Shown: piece after piece, positions 25,972 through 37,800 of the stretch
Layout: each line of letters opens with the position of its first letter
Numbering within the stretch: the stretch's first letter is position 1
Source: Zhengitettix transpicula
Lineage: Eukaryota; Arthropoda; Insecta; Orthoptera; Tetrigidae
Direction: 5' to 3'
NCBI GenBank assembly: GCA_037074705.1
Contig: CM073592.1
Coordinates: forward strand, 85,811,129-85,875,128
Length of the DNA: 64,000 nt
The notes under the pieces: model-generated
Seen by the model: only the letters and a program-made list of their open reading frames with translations
Database searches by the model: none
Told to the model about the DNA's origin: nothing
Translations under genes and position numbers: made by a program

Positions 25972-26940
25972 AGTATATAATTTAATATTAACAACAAAAT
26001 GCCAACACGTTGCAGCGCCAAATTATTAAGTATAAAATTTAAAGATTAATGTAAAGCAACCACAATGAGAGCAATTTATGTAGAAAAAGAATTTTAAAGG
26101 GAAAGATAATTAACAGGATTTTATGCTTGAATTATTACAACTTTTTTAAAGATAAAAGGAAAATATTAACTACAAATTTGATTTAATTTAATTTTTGTAC
26201 AAGTTTTAATTAAATGTCATAGCTTTTAATGAGGCTCAAATCTTCAGGGCCCCTTACTGGGCTTCTAGTAATTTGAAATTGGCACCAACTTATATGGAAA
26301 TCAAAAGAGTTACAAAAAATACTAATTTAATTTACAAGAACAATTTCTATAAAAACTCGAAATAATTCTGAAATCCATTGAAATTTACAGGAATTTAAAA
26401 TAATTTAAAGAAATCTAGAGAAATATGACGATACTAATTCTATATAAAGGTTTACAATAGACGGGTTTTCATACCAGAACTGCACTAATACCATAATAAT
26501 TGTGCACTTCACTATTTTTCCTTTTGAAATAAAAATTTATTCAACAGGCCATTACACTGTTCACAACATTGTTTCTCTTCGCTAAATTCCGCTACTTGTT
26601 TAGTCCCGAGAACGCCCTTAGCTACGGTTATCCGCGGCTGGCCTCCAAAACTAGACTCACTCTGACTATCATCGGTCAGAGTTCCTAAACAGACTTCAGT
26701 ATGAACATTATCGTTCGAGCTCCCAAACCAAATTGAATATCAACTTCATCGTTCAAGCTCCCAGAGCGCCAAAGTTCTGCGTATTACACACGTTTTTGCC
26801 GACAATAATAGAGTGGAAACCTTTCCAATCTCCGCAGTCTTGCGCAACACTGACCGTTGTTTATAATTCTCCGGCCTCAAAATTACGCCGACAATAATAT
26901 GAAGGAAAATTATTAAATATAAAAACTTTCATTACACATT
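25966..26940 (-). mobile_element. Family A DNA element, copy 3
   Basis: The left end TATTGTAGTATATAA abuts a (TA)n run. ATGCCAACACGTTGCAGCGCC, GGGCCCCTTACTGGGC and GGCCTCAAAATTACGCCGAC match the other copies in reverse. The right end is degenerate (TCATTACACATT) and borders a (GA)n tract rather than (TA)n. Confidence 0.68.
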
Positions 26941-26953
26941 GGTAGAAGTGTGT

Positions 26954-26974
26954 GAGAGAGAGAGAGAGAGAGAG
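26954..26974. repeat. (GA)n microsatellite
   Basis: About ten GA units immediately beyond the degenerate right end of family A copy 3. Confidence 0.95.
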
Positions 26975-28738
26975 TGACAGAAAATCTGTGTGTCAACTTG
27001 TTCTTCGTATTAGCAGAAAGAATAAAAACGTTATTATACTGCAATGGCGATATAATATGTGTTTATAAACGTAGCCAAATATATTTAATCCTTATAGTGT
27101 TAATTAGAGCCCTATCCGATTATTCTCGTTAAAAGAATACATAACATATATTTTTATTGAACATTTGACAAATATCAACCAATTTTTTCCCATACCAAAA
27201 AAACTAATTTTGAAACCAATTATTAATAAAACTGTTTCAGCAATCTCAACGAATATAAATGTAGTTTTAAAACTGTCGTGTTCTCGCAGAATTGATCACT
27301 CCAGTATCTGGAAATGTAGTGAAAAATTTAAAGAGTTGATATAAAACTGACAATTTTAATTACACCCACTAATTAAAGTGTAATTTATTAACGAGTTATA
27401 GATAATTTCAACCCGCTAACGTCAAGAAATTTTAACTGAAGTTGATATAACAGGAGACAGAGTCCACTAAAAAACCAAAACATCACTGTCATAGGGTTAT
27501 GAACATTAAAATATCTGCGGTGATATTTTAAATTATACTAGGTTAGCCTACCTGACTGACGTTTAATTGGAATATCTAAATCCAGTGGAAATTCGAAGGT
27601 TAGGAAAATATAGTTGTAGCATTGTTCATAGAAATCATGTAGGTCGGAACAAGCATTGGTTCACGTACAATTCTTCTCTGGATCGATTATGTTAAGTGAT
27701 TGATCAAGCAACTTTCAAAGCTATACCGATAATTGAGGCAATGATCGACTGGCAAAATGCAAGTCTTTGGGACAATACTCGTATTGGAGTCAGGATTAAA
27801 TTCATCTGTGAGAAATCGCTAGCCAGTTTAATGTGATACTAGATGATAGAATCTTCCCAGAGCAATGAAGTGGAACAAAGGAAACTGAATTCTGGGCAGA
27901 GCAGTTAAAACCTGGCCGGTCTTCAACATCTGCACTCGTAGATTTTTGTTTAGGCGTCTGAGCGCATAATGGGCACTTTAACGAGCAGTGACATGATTGC
28001 TATCAAAAGAGTCTCCACTTTGAATCTCTCGGGAGACAAGGATGAAAAAAAAAAAGAAGAACCTTGCTTTGTGCGACAGAGGCGCTTTCCTGGCCTCCGT
28101 AATTAGAACCATGTTTCGCACTTATTCGTATTTGTAACTGAGTATTAGCCTCACTAACGTTGACAGCATCATAAATAAACTTTCCTTGCTATTGTCGTTT
28201 GTGAAATAAACTGATATAAGCATTTCTTCGCTCTATAACAATCGCGACAAGGAATAACTTCATTAATCTCTAAATACGTAGATAAATCATAGGATCAATA
28301 ATCCGGCAGTGTTGTTGATTTTTTTAAATGTACTTATTAATGAAATACTGTGTTGTCATGAGTGTTTTAGGGATTGTAGTTGACACTCATGTTTTATAGC
28401 TGGAAAAGAAAATACAGCAAAATGGCTATCTTGAAGCAAAAATTAATGTGCAGAAACTCTCGGGAAAGTGCAAAAGAATGTTGATTTACGAGTTTTAAAA
28501 ATCTTAAGGTATGTCCCATAGGAAATTAAAATTCGTTCACTGACTTCTACATGTTTCTACAGTAAAGGATAAAGGTTCTCATTTATGTAGGTTGACAGAG
28601 GAGCAAATAATAAACAGTATTTTTCTTTTAACGATTAGCCTCCTAAAGTAAGCCTGCATGGTTCGATCTAATCTAAATAAAGGTACAACGTTTGTTATCA
28701 TTTATTTGGGTGTCATTTCAGTAGCATCAATTAAATTT

Positions 28739-29412
28739 TGATCAAAATGCTACGTTTTAAACAAATATACGTAACAATACTAAAACCGACCTTCGTACAA
28801 AGTTAAAATAGAGAAATAAAAACTATGAAAATTTGAATTTAAAAGTGTCACAGCCGTCTTTTTATAACGGCGAATAACTATAGACTGGAAATTGAACAAA
28901 AACTAAAATCAAAGATAAAAATATAAGGGTCAAAGAACAAAACAAAAATCATATAATTTAATATTTCAAACTATCAACTTATAAAGACGGTCGTATCACC
29001 AAACATTGTATCAAATTTAATCACTGTTTCGATATTGACATCGCCTCCATTTATACAGAGGACTACACTGGTGGAAAATATTGATTTGTGATATGCTGTA
29101 TATTAAAAATCAATCTAATACTGTTAATATTAAGCAAGACACAGAAATATTTTAAAACTTAATGATGTTTTATATTAAATTCTTTGAATTTTATATATTT
29201 ATCTTTGATTTTAATTCTTTGTTCAATTTTCCGTCTAAAGTTATTCGCCGTAATAAAATAACGCCGTCCGCGTCGAAACGTCAGGCACTTTTACATTTTC
29301 ATAGTTTTTGTTCCTCTATTTTAAGTTTGTCTATACGAAGATTGTTTTTAGTATTACTAGTTTTAACAGACGTTAATTTATATGTTATATTTAAAATATT
29401 CGTAACATGATT
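28739..29412. mobile_element. Long-inverted-repeat element (MITE/fold-back type)
   Basis: The arms at about 28739-28985 and 29160-29412 are reverse complements of each other over roughly 245 bases, with scattered changes and a small insertion in the right arm. Examples are CGGCGAATAACTATAGACTGG against its complement near 29235-29255. The spacer is about 175 bases. No coding capacity. The right arm contains GTCGAAACGTC, echoing the GAAAC motif of the short fold-back elements. Confidence 0.65.
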
Positions 29413-31424
29413 TACAAGTAAGAATTATTTCATAGATCTCACAAATTAATTTGCCATATACAGAAAACCTCAAGAGCTTTTGCAGGGAAATATTTTCACT
29501 GTCTTATTGATCTGTGACTGATTTTATAAATGAGTTATTTTAATGAAATATCAAAACGATTTTTGTATTTATTCCAGAAGAATTGCCTACGTGAGCTTTG
29601 AATAACGCACATGACCAAGCCTCTATGCTCCTTTCTGAGAATGTCTCCAAATAAACTTCTGCGTCCTCCAGATTCTACGAAGTAACTCAATATTTTGCCC
29701 TATTTTGCGTCAGATCCAAAGGATATATGTGTTACACAGTAAACATCCTAAAACATCACAGTTACTACTGTTATATATACAACAAATTCTGTCGTCTAAC
29801 CTTTACTCAACATGTGTTCTGTTTCAAGTCACATCAAACCATTTACTAACTTTTATACTATATTGTTCTCTATTTTATATTTTCTGGTGAGTGCATTTTC
29901 CCCTTTGATGCACATGTCAAATTTCGTAAAGTTTGTTCTCTTTATGTCCGTGACATCTCATGTTTACTGACATCAGCATCAACCTGATGCCTTATATTTC
30001 TTTCCAGCACTATGCAGTCATCTGTGACTAAGCAATATGTGACGTAATTAACATCTGTCATGCCAGTTTACAACCGTAAAAACAGTTATCTAACTTACAA
30101 AGTAATTTTGCTATTCGATTATGATTTTTTCCTATTTCTTCGTCTTGTGACGAATTATATTCGATTGAGATGTGAGTTATCATTGACTGCATGGTGTCTG
30201 TCGAGTTCTAAGTGTTCACTACAGTCGAAAATATTTCATTCCTGTGATAATATTTTTTCTTTTCTTGTTTTGCCATTTCTCAGATAAACCTGTTAGACAC
30301 TACCAACCAATTTCAATTTGTCATAAAAAAGTAACCTCAAGACAGTCAAAGCTTAAATATTCTAATTTATATTAAAGAGACTAAGGACTCCGAGATCTAA
30401 GTTATCTCTGTGAGTCATGTAAAGGATAGCACATGTTTCAAATGAGGATCAATCAACGAAAAATTTCCCTTATATTTTAGCAAATTTTGAGTTTAGAAAC
30501 GAAGGCGACTGGGTTATCCATCTCTGGGAGTAACTATTGAACTATTGTCAATTATTTAATTGTTAAGGGATAAAACTTCCTCTTTAGTTCTGAGAACTGC
30601 AATAACAATTGTTCTCTTGCGTCGATGACGAGAAACAATGGCAGTTAATCGGCGTGAATGAAGTTAGTTGAAATGCATTTATCTTTTAGCCATTAACCGA
30701 TGAGTCGTTAAAAATCACTGTAGAAAAACGAAACCTGCGACGTCTATGGCCACGTTGCCACATTCACGAAGGACTCTTAAATCAAAATTAAGAATTTCAA
30801 TAAGATTTACTAATGATATTGTTGCCCATTTCATCGCCCAAAGATGTTAGCGGGGAAGGTAAAAATTAACAATAACCGTATCGAAAAGGGCAAGCATGGA
30901 ATAATAAATACATGTTGATGAAGGCTGACTTTTAATTAAACTGCCTTTCTAAGGTTAGATTGAACAATGTAGGTCCATGACTGTGCTATCAATGTTCCCG
31001 CTTATTCACAATCTGGAATTATTTCCCCATAAAAACAAATTTGTTTCTTCCTTCTTTTATCAGTTTTTACATTCCCTTCATAACGTTATGCTTTTTCAAT
31101 TTGTATTGTTCTCCTTATCTACCGGCTAGATAGATTGTTGAACAGAAAATTCCATTGAACAGTCACAAATTATAAGTCAATTTGAAACAAAGAAATGTTT
31201 AGGATGTTTCACAAAAGTATATGTCTTTTGACACTAATTATGTTAATATACTAATAATAATCCATTTATATGGATAAAACGTATGTTTTACCTAATTTTT
31301 TCATCAAAGGACTTAAAATTAAACACATCTAATGATCAAATAACAAATAATTGTATTTCTAATTGAATATAAAATTGTCTAAATTACATTTTTCTAGTGT
31401 TACATAGATTTTTATTAAATATTA
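29413..31424. other. AT-rich stretch without genes
   Basis: Several open frames of 60-80 codons (29705, 30060) have no family resemblance, and the sequence has no repeat structure I can recognise. Confidence 0.45.
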
Positions 31425-31742
31425 AAGCCAATATGTCAGAATAAATGTACTTATTCATTGAAACAAAAGATCACTATAACACGACGTTTCGTCCACAATG
31501 TTGGTAAGCGCACAGGTAATATATAATTTTGCATGTATGCATATATGTATGGTAAATTAGAAGAACAAATTTAAAATTAGTGTCATGGACGGCGGCCTAT
31601 CACAAATGTAAGCGTTATATATGCATACAAGCAAAACTGTGATATACCTGAGGAAATCTAAAAATTATTGCCGAAACGTAGTATAATTATGAATTTTTGT
31701 TTTAATTAATACGCATTTTTCTGACATATTTGCTGCTGTGTA
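31425..31742. mobile_element. Short inverted-repeat element with hammerhead-like motif
   Basis: The arms at about 31425-31492 and 31672-31742 are reverse complements (AATATGTCAGAA ... ACGTTTCG against CGAAACGTAG ... TTCTGACATATTTG). Each arm ends inward with the GAAACGT box. On the plus strand CTGAGGA at 31648-31654 precedes GAAAC at 31673-31677. 318 bases, noncoding. Confidence 0.6.
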
Positions 31743-31778
31743 TAATTAATAAACGAAAATTGTCAAGTATATTAAATA

Positions 31779-31975
31779 TAAATGGCCTTGAGTCACAAAA
31801 GTATTTATAATGTTTATGTTAAACAAAAATTAAATTCACGACGACATTTCGACCTCTTTTTAAGTACGTCAATCAGATGGGTTCATACATAATAAGGTCC
31901 CAGAAGAGGACGAATTTTTTTTTCAATGAACATTATATTTACTTTTATGACTCAAAGCCATTTATTATTGCAATA
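31779..31975. mobile_element. Second short inverted-repeat element with hammerhead-like motifs
   Basis: The outer arms AAATGGCCTTGAGTCACAAA and its complement (TTTATGACTCAAAGCCATTT) flank about 100 bases. Inside lie, on the minus strand, CTGATTGA...GAAA at 31876-31847 and, on the plus strand, GGTCC-loop-GGACGAA at 31896-31913. Confidence 0.55.
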
Positions 31976-32345
31976 AAGTCAGACAGTTTTTCTTTATTAA
32001 ATATTATATATATTATTATTGTACAAGACCGATTATAAACTTTTCTTCCGACCGTAAAAATATATACGATGAAAACATATTTACATGAAGCATCTTTATA
32101 ATCAAGACAAGTAAGCAAAATTGTTTAACATTAGCTAAAAGTTTTGCCTAATGTATGCTGTTTCCCATTTCAGCAGTTATATTCAATTTACTACCGCAGT
32201 AGCGATAAATAAAATATATTATATGACTTACCTTCAGTTAGTTTCTTTTATGAAGTATTTTAACAATAATATTATTCAAATTTTAATTGTGCAAAGAAAG
32301 TGCCAAATTTAGTTTTTATGATGATATAGTCTTTACGCACATATA

Positions 32346-33040
32346 TACTGTAATAATTTCTTTACATAGCTTAACATCCTTTGACAATAATTCTGGATAT
32401 GAATTATGTGGCAATTTTGGGGATATCACTGATTCTAAGTACTCACAGACTCTAAATGTTCACAGACTCTAATTAGCGTAGTTTGTTAGTTGGTTTAAAA
32501 TAAATTTGTCGATTCTCGATGATTTACTGCAACCTGGATTTGTAGATCTCGTGGATTTTTGTTAAAAATGCACCTCATTGGTTTTGTCTGTTGACTGAAG
32601 ACTAGTTCAGTTTCTGCATTTTTGATATAACAGCGTACTGGTTACTGGAACACTTTCTCGTTCTTTAAATTAGACCTTTCAGTCTTCACTGCTGACTGAC
32701 AAAGATTGTTCAAGTTTTCGTGTATTAGAATTTTGTGGTCTTTACACCTCGCCGTTCTTTGCCTGACTGTACTACTTTTGTACAATAGACTTTGCTGGTC
32801 TTTATGCCTCGCCGTTCATTGCCTGACTGTCCGTTCTTTTCGTCTGTTCTATTTGCCGTCTGCTGCCCGACTATTCGTTCGTCTCGTAAATTTTGAGCGC
32901 GTAAAACCTTCTCGACCGATCAACAATACTTTCTTTGCCTTGCCGGTTTGTTGCGGCGTCCGCTATATCCACCAATAATGAGTCCTCTACAATTCAACTT
33001 TTCAATTAGAACAATGCCTTAATTACCAATTACTACAATA
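32346..33040 (+). mobile_element. Family B DNA element, copy 3 (internally deleted)
   Basis: The left end TACTGTAATAATTTC is followed almost directly by the GGCAATTTTGGGGATATCAC part of the family, so about 400 bases of the 5' half are missing. The 3' half is present with a local duplication of a CTCGCCGTTC(T/A)TTGCCTGACTGT segment near 32747-32830. The right end AATTACTACAATA is intact. Confidence 0.7.
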
Positions 33041-34403
33041 CACATATTATTTTATATATATATATAAATAATTTTTGGTAAAAATTAAGATAAAGTAATA
33101 GATTTAAACGGTTTTGTGATAAAATATTCCCAAAAATTAAGTTTACTCAAGAGCTGATAAAAATAAACAACTATAATATTAAGTTAACTACAAAATGGTT
33201 AAAGAAACAATACAAAGGGCACTCTTTCAAACATTTATTGGAATTAAAGTATTGGATTACTTGGCATATCTATTATCCAGAACTTGGTGTCGATCTATCC
33301 TGATTGAAAATATTTATGGCCGATAGACTACTTATTCCTCGACCCGGTGCATGTTACATAAATAATCTATATTTAAGACATATGTAATTTTATTTTCGGT
33401 TAACACTAAGTATTTAAACAATGTACTGTGTTTATCGTCAAGTGGTTATTATTTCACGTACATCGACTATCTTTAGTAAGAAATTACTTTCTAGTCGTTA
33501 AAGGTACGTTTCTATGTAAATTCAATCAACGAATACAGTTCGATATGTTAATCACGTTTGCGGTGGCGTGCAACATTGCTCTAAATATAGACTGACAGTG
33601 TCGTGGAAAATTCAGATTCATCGATCTTCAAACTTCGTCGTCGTGGATGTTAGAATTAAATCAAGCATCCCAATATAAGATTATCGTCAAAGGCAAGTAT
33701 TTGTACGTTACAGATCTCTTGTAATCAAGCTAAAATTTCTCCAACGACGAACCTTTTTTTGAAGATTCATACTTCATTCATATCATTATCTCAGTAAATT
33801 ACACGTTCATTATGTTTCTGAGTCTGCATAAAATTCCAAACATGCACTTCATCCAGAAAGTTCCCAGTGTAGCGTAGCGATTCTTGTCTAAAATATTAAT
33901 TCACTTGGGTTAATTTATCATTACGAAAAGTCACAATACGATTATCACTTTACTTCAAGTCGTTTACTTCGGACTCGTGGTGCAACTAACAAACAGAAAT
34001 ATTGCGAACATATAGTATTTCCATACTCCTATGAACTTCGAAAATAAGTTGAAAATGTTTCATTTTTATCTTCGATATGTAATTAATTGTGAAGTCGATG
34101 AATTGGAATAGTATCTCTATTCTTCTGTGCTGGTTTTCGAGTTTGTTCGCAGTGATTTTACGACAATTTGTAAAGATATTATTGTGTATTATCCATTGTC
34201 TATAATACGATAATCCGGAAATTATGAAAGTAGAAAGAAACATCCAAGGTTACAACAGTAAAATACTATTTCCTTATTACTTAAAGTCAACAAACAGTTT
34301 TTGACTGTTGGAAACTTTGGATATTTCTTCCTTCTTTCATAACTTCCCCTAGTATAGACAAAGTAATGCCTGATAATATAGATAATAATAACCTTACAGA
34401 TAT

Positions 34404-34424
34404 TATATATATATATATATATAT
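34404..34424. repeat. (TA)n at left end of family A copy 4
   Basis: Pure TA run joined to TATTGTGGTAATT. Confidence 0.93.
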
Positions 34425-35280
34425 TGTGGTAATTACAAATATGTAATTAATTAATAAATAAATTTTATCATTCATTATTGGCGGCGTAACTCTGAGACCA
34501 TTGCATTGTGACTGAGGGTATTGTCGACGAGAATGCGGAGCCGATAATGCTCGCTTCATAGGGTATTGTTCGAAAAAGGCTTGAGCAGATTTCAGTTGGT
34601 CATTAGACTTTACTAGAGTTGGATTTGTTCGAACGAGAATGTTTAGGAAGGTAGCAGAATGTGATTTGGGAGGCTGAAAAGTTTGTATTGAGAATGTAGC
34701 GAAGTCAGAGTTACTCGGAGCAGAATGTAGAGAGTAAAGAGTAAAACAGCGGTTGGTCAGCGGGTGATGCTTTAATCTACAAACAATTATATGTCAGAAA
34801 CAGAAATACGTCAGCAGTGTTTTAACGTATTCTCAAACAAAATAGAATCAGAGCAAATGGCCTGTCAATGAAAAGTGTTAAAACAAAATTACGTGTGTAT
34901 GTAATAGAAAAAAAAAAGTTCATCTGTAAATTTAATATGTAAATATCTACCGTCATATTTCAATAATATTTCAAATCAGATTTAATTAAAATTATATAAC
35001 TTTCAAGTAAGGAATAATTGTTTTATTATAAATTTAAATTCTTTATTGGAGGCCCGATAGGCGACCCTGATATTGGTTTCTCACAAAAGCCGAGGCAAAA
35101 ATGAAAATATTATTGTAAATCAACGAAGACTAAATTTTGTTTAATAAATTAATTTGTTATTTTTAAAAGTAATGTTGGAATTCAATTTCCTTTTGTAATT
35201 TAGAAAAATTGAATATTACATAATTTGGCACTCCAACGTGGTGGCTTATTTAAAGGTAATTTATTTTGATTACTACAATA
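34422..35280 (+). mobile_element. Family A DNA element, copy 4 (best ends)
   Basis: TATTGTGGTAATTACAAA at the left and TTTTGATTACTACAATA at the right form clear terminal inverted repeats; both sides lie directly in (TA)n. Internal GGCGGCGTAACTCTGAGACC, GGAGGCCCGATAGGCGACCC and TTTGGCACTCCAACGTGGTG mark the family. 859 bases without a transposase frame. Confidence 0.75.
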
Positions 35281-35329
35281 TATATATATATATATATATA
35301 TATAGATAGATAGATAGATAGATAGATAG
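35278..35329. repeat. (TA)n(GATA)n at right end of family A copy 4
   Basis: TA to about 35304, then six or so GATA units. Confidence 0.95.
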
Positions 35330-35610
35330 TGAAAATTAAATTATATAATGTAGTTTTGTATAACCGTTATATCAAAGAATGTACAAATGTAATAACGCCA
35401 ATATCTACGCGAAAAAATTAACTTTTCTTCAAATAAAATAGAATTATACATAATTAATAACAAATCCGTCAAAAACTCTATATTACTGTCTATTGGTATG
35501 GTCCTACTATAAGACACCTTTGATTTTAAACTCATAACTGAAGAAGAATTGAATAGAGAATCATTCGTAAATCTGTACGATAATAATCGAACTTAACTCC
35601 TATATTTTTT

Positions 35611-35726
35611 GCTACCTTACTCTGCCTTTCCGCACACATCCTTTCAGGTCTTTTTCCTATGCTATATGAGGGGATTGGCCACTGTGCGGATTACCCTATG
35701 CATAGCCAGTAAACACCGTTTTTCTT
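35611..35726 (+). mobile_element. Family D retroposon, 3' end only
   Basis: CTACCTTACTCTGCCTTTCC through TGCGGATTACCCTATGCATA matches the last ~110 bases of family D. The missing 5' part is consistent with 5' truncation during target-primed reverse transcription. Confidence 0.6.
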
Positions 35727-37469
35727 CCCCAAGACAATAGGTTATTACAAACAGTTTAAAATAGAACCTAGACGACGAAAATTTAATTACATTATTCGAG
35801 AACAAGAATATTGCTGTTCTAAAAAATACAAAAAGTAACATATCCTAGTATTATTTCAGAATGAAGTTTAGAGGATGAATTTAGAATATTTACTTTAAGC
35901 ACGCATTACAGTTATCAGAATAATACATTAAAAGTAATAAAGGAAAAAAGTGGAAGTATTAATGTTAATAATATACGAAGAGTGAATTAAACGAATGATG
36001 TGTTCGAATAAGCAACAGTATTCGATTATTTCATAACTAATTTAGTGGCTTTTTGATGGTCTTAAACGACGGGGTTTGAATGTTTAAGGTACTTAAATAT
36101 GATACCTGGTCCGTACGCAAATCATTTTCGATAAGGAATCATCCTTAAAAATGTCACACCAAATTCTACCCGACGACCTGTTATTCTTCAATTTTACCTA
36201 GTTTAAAAACGAATCTTGCAAATAATAGTCCGAAGAAATTAGATTCGTCACGTTAAGTTTGTAAGTTGAAATTGAAAACTTGAAAATTAAAAAATGGATT
36301 GTAGCAAAATTAATTTATTTTTATTTTTGCGCACCTTTATCAGACCGTAGATAAACAACTTGGTTTCCGCACAGATGTACCAAAGGAATGAGTCATAGGT
36401 AAGAATATAGTTGGAAGTGTAGGTGACGAAGCAACTTGTTAAAAAGACGCAACAGAACAAGCTTCACCGTTCTCTCAACATAGTGAAAATCATTCAATTT
36501 TTATATAAATTGATTTTCAAATGTCATTTCCTTAACTGAATCGATAACCTTATCTTTTAATTATGTGAGTGTAAATTTAAAACAGGAGCCTTTATTTTAT
36601 TTCTACCAATTAAGTACATAAATTCAATTCTGAAGATACATTAATTCTCCAACGTATGCTTTGTGTTCGTGGTCTTTATGCTTATCTCCAGGCAATTTTT
36701 AAACATATCTCGTATTTGAACAAAATAAAAAGCAATTTAATTTAACAACACAAGACGTCTAATTATATTGAGATATGATAACATATTTCGTTTCTGCTAT
36801 GAAATCCCTCAGGTTATTCAAGTTTATTCAACTTTATTATCTTTAAGTTAGCACTGCTAGGGGACAATTAAATCTTTGAAAGAATTAAAAGTATATAAAG
36901 GCACAGTTAGTTTTTGTTATTACTAATTTTTGTCTAAATATAAATGATTTGAACATTGATAGTAGAAAAATATAACTGTGGATGGAATTTTTTTATTTAA
37001 TAAGTAGCACATTTTATGTGTAGCGTTTTGGAAATTAACTTTGATTTGACGTTTCTTTCTTTATCAACAGATTCAAGTATCTGTTTTTACAAACATTGAG
37101 TCCATGAAGTCGGACAAAAATAATTAAAAAGCATATATAATTTATTTTTACAAAAAATATTTTGTGTGAGTTAAAATTTCGCGCGGCACAAGTCAAATTA
37201 ATGCAGTAGTTGAAAAGTTGATTTTTTTGTGTTGGCAAATTCCGGTCATACATCAGAAAGCTTTAACGAGGGGTAATTTATCGAATAGCATTTAATAGTT
37301 TATGCATTACTTTTCTTTTCAAGATATAAAACTAGTGAAAAAATGAAATTATAAAGTAATAATATCAATCGATTAGTTGTGAGTTATTCTTCGCTATCAA
37401 TAACTCCGTTTGATTTTAGACAGGATACTAGACGGACAACCACATTATGACGTCTGGATGGCATAGAAA
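35727..37469. other. AT-rich stretch without genes
   Basis: No supported feature. Confidence 0.45.
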
Positions 37470-37800
37470 TACGAGATTTGGAAGGGATAAAAGGTAGCAA
37501 AGGGCCCCTGGCTATAGTTTAAGGATCTTCAATTTGGGAATGCAGGGAAAACCCCAGATAAATCTGCATGAGGTAGCGATGGCTGGAGTTCCAAATTTGC
37601 TATTGAGAAGCAGCATTCCCATCTCCATGCTTAGATCAGATTTTGAGGCAGCTGACCTCCAATGGGAACAGCGGACAATTCTTGCCAAATGTCCAACGTC
37701 CGCGACCCGGATGCATACATCTCTCAAAACCTGGTTGTGTTGGCATACGAGAATCTTAATTTGGAACCAGAGAGAGAGAAAAGACATCCACGGATGTAGT
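37470..37800 (-). mobile_element. Family D retroposon, strongly diverged copy
   Basis: Blocks GGGCCCCTGGCTATAGTTTA, TGCAGGGAAAACCCCAGATA, GAGGCAGCTGACCTCCAATG and CATACATCTCTCAAAACCTG follow the family order with many substitutions, suggesting an old insertion. Confidence 0.6.
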
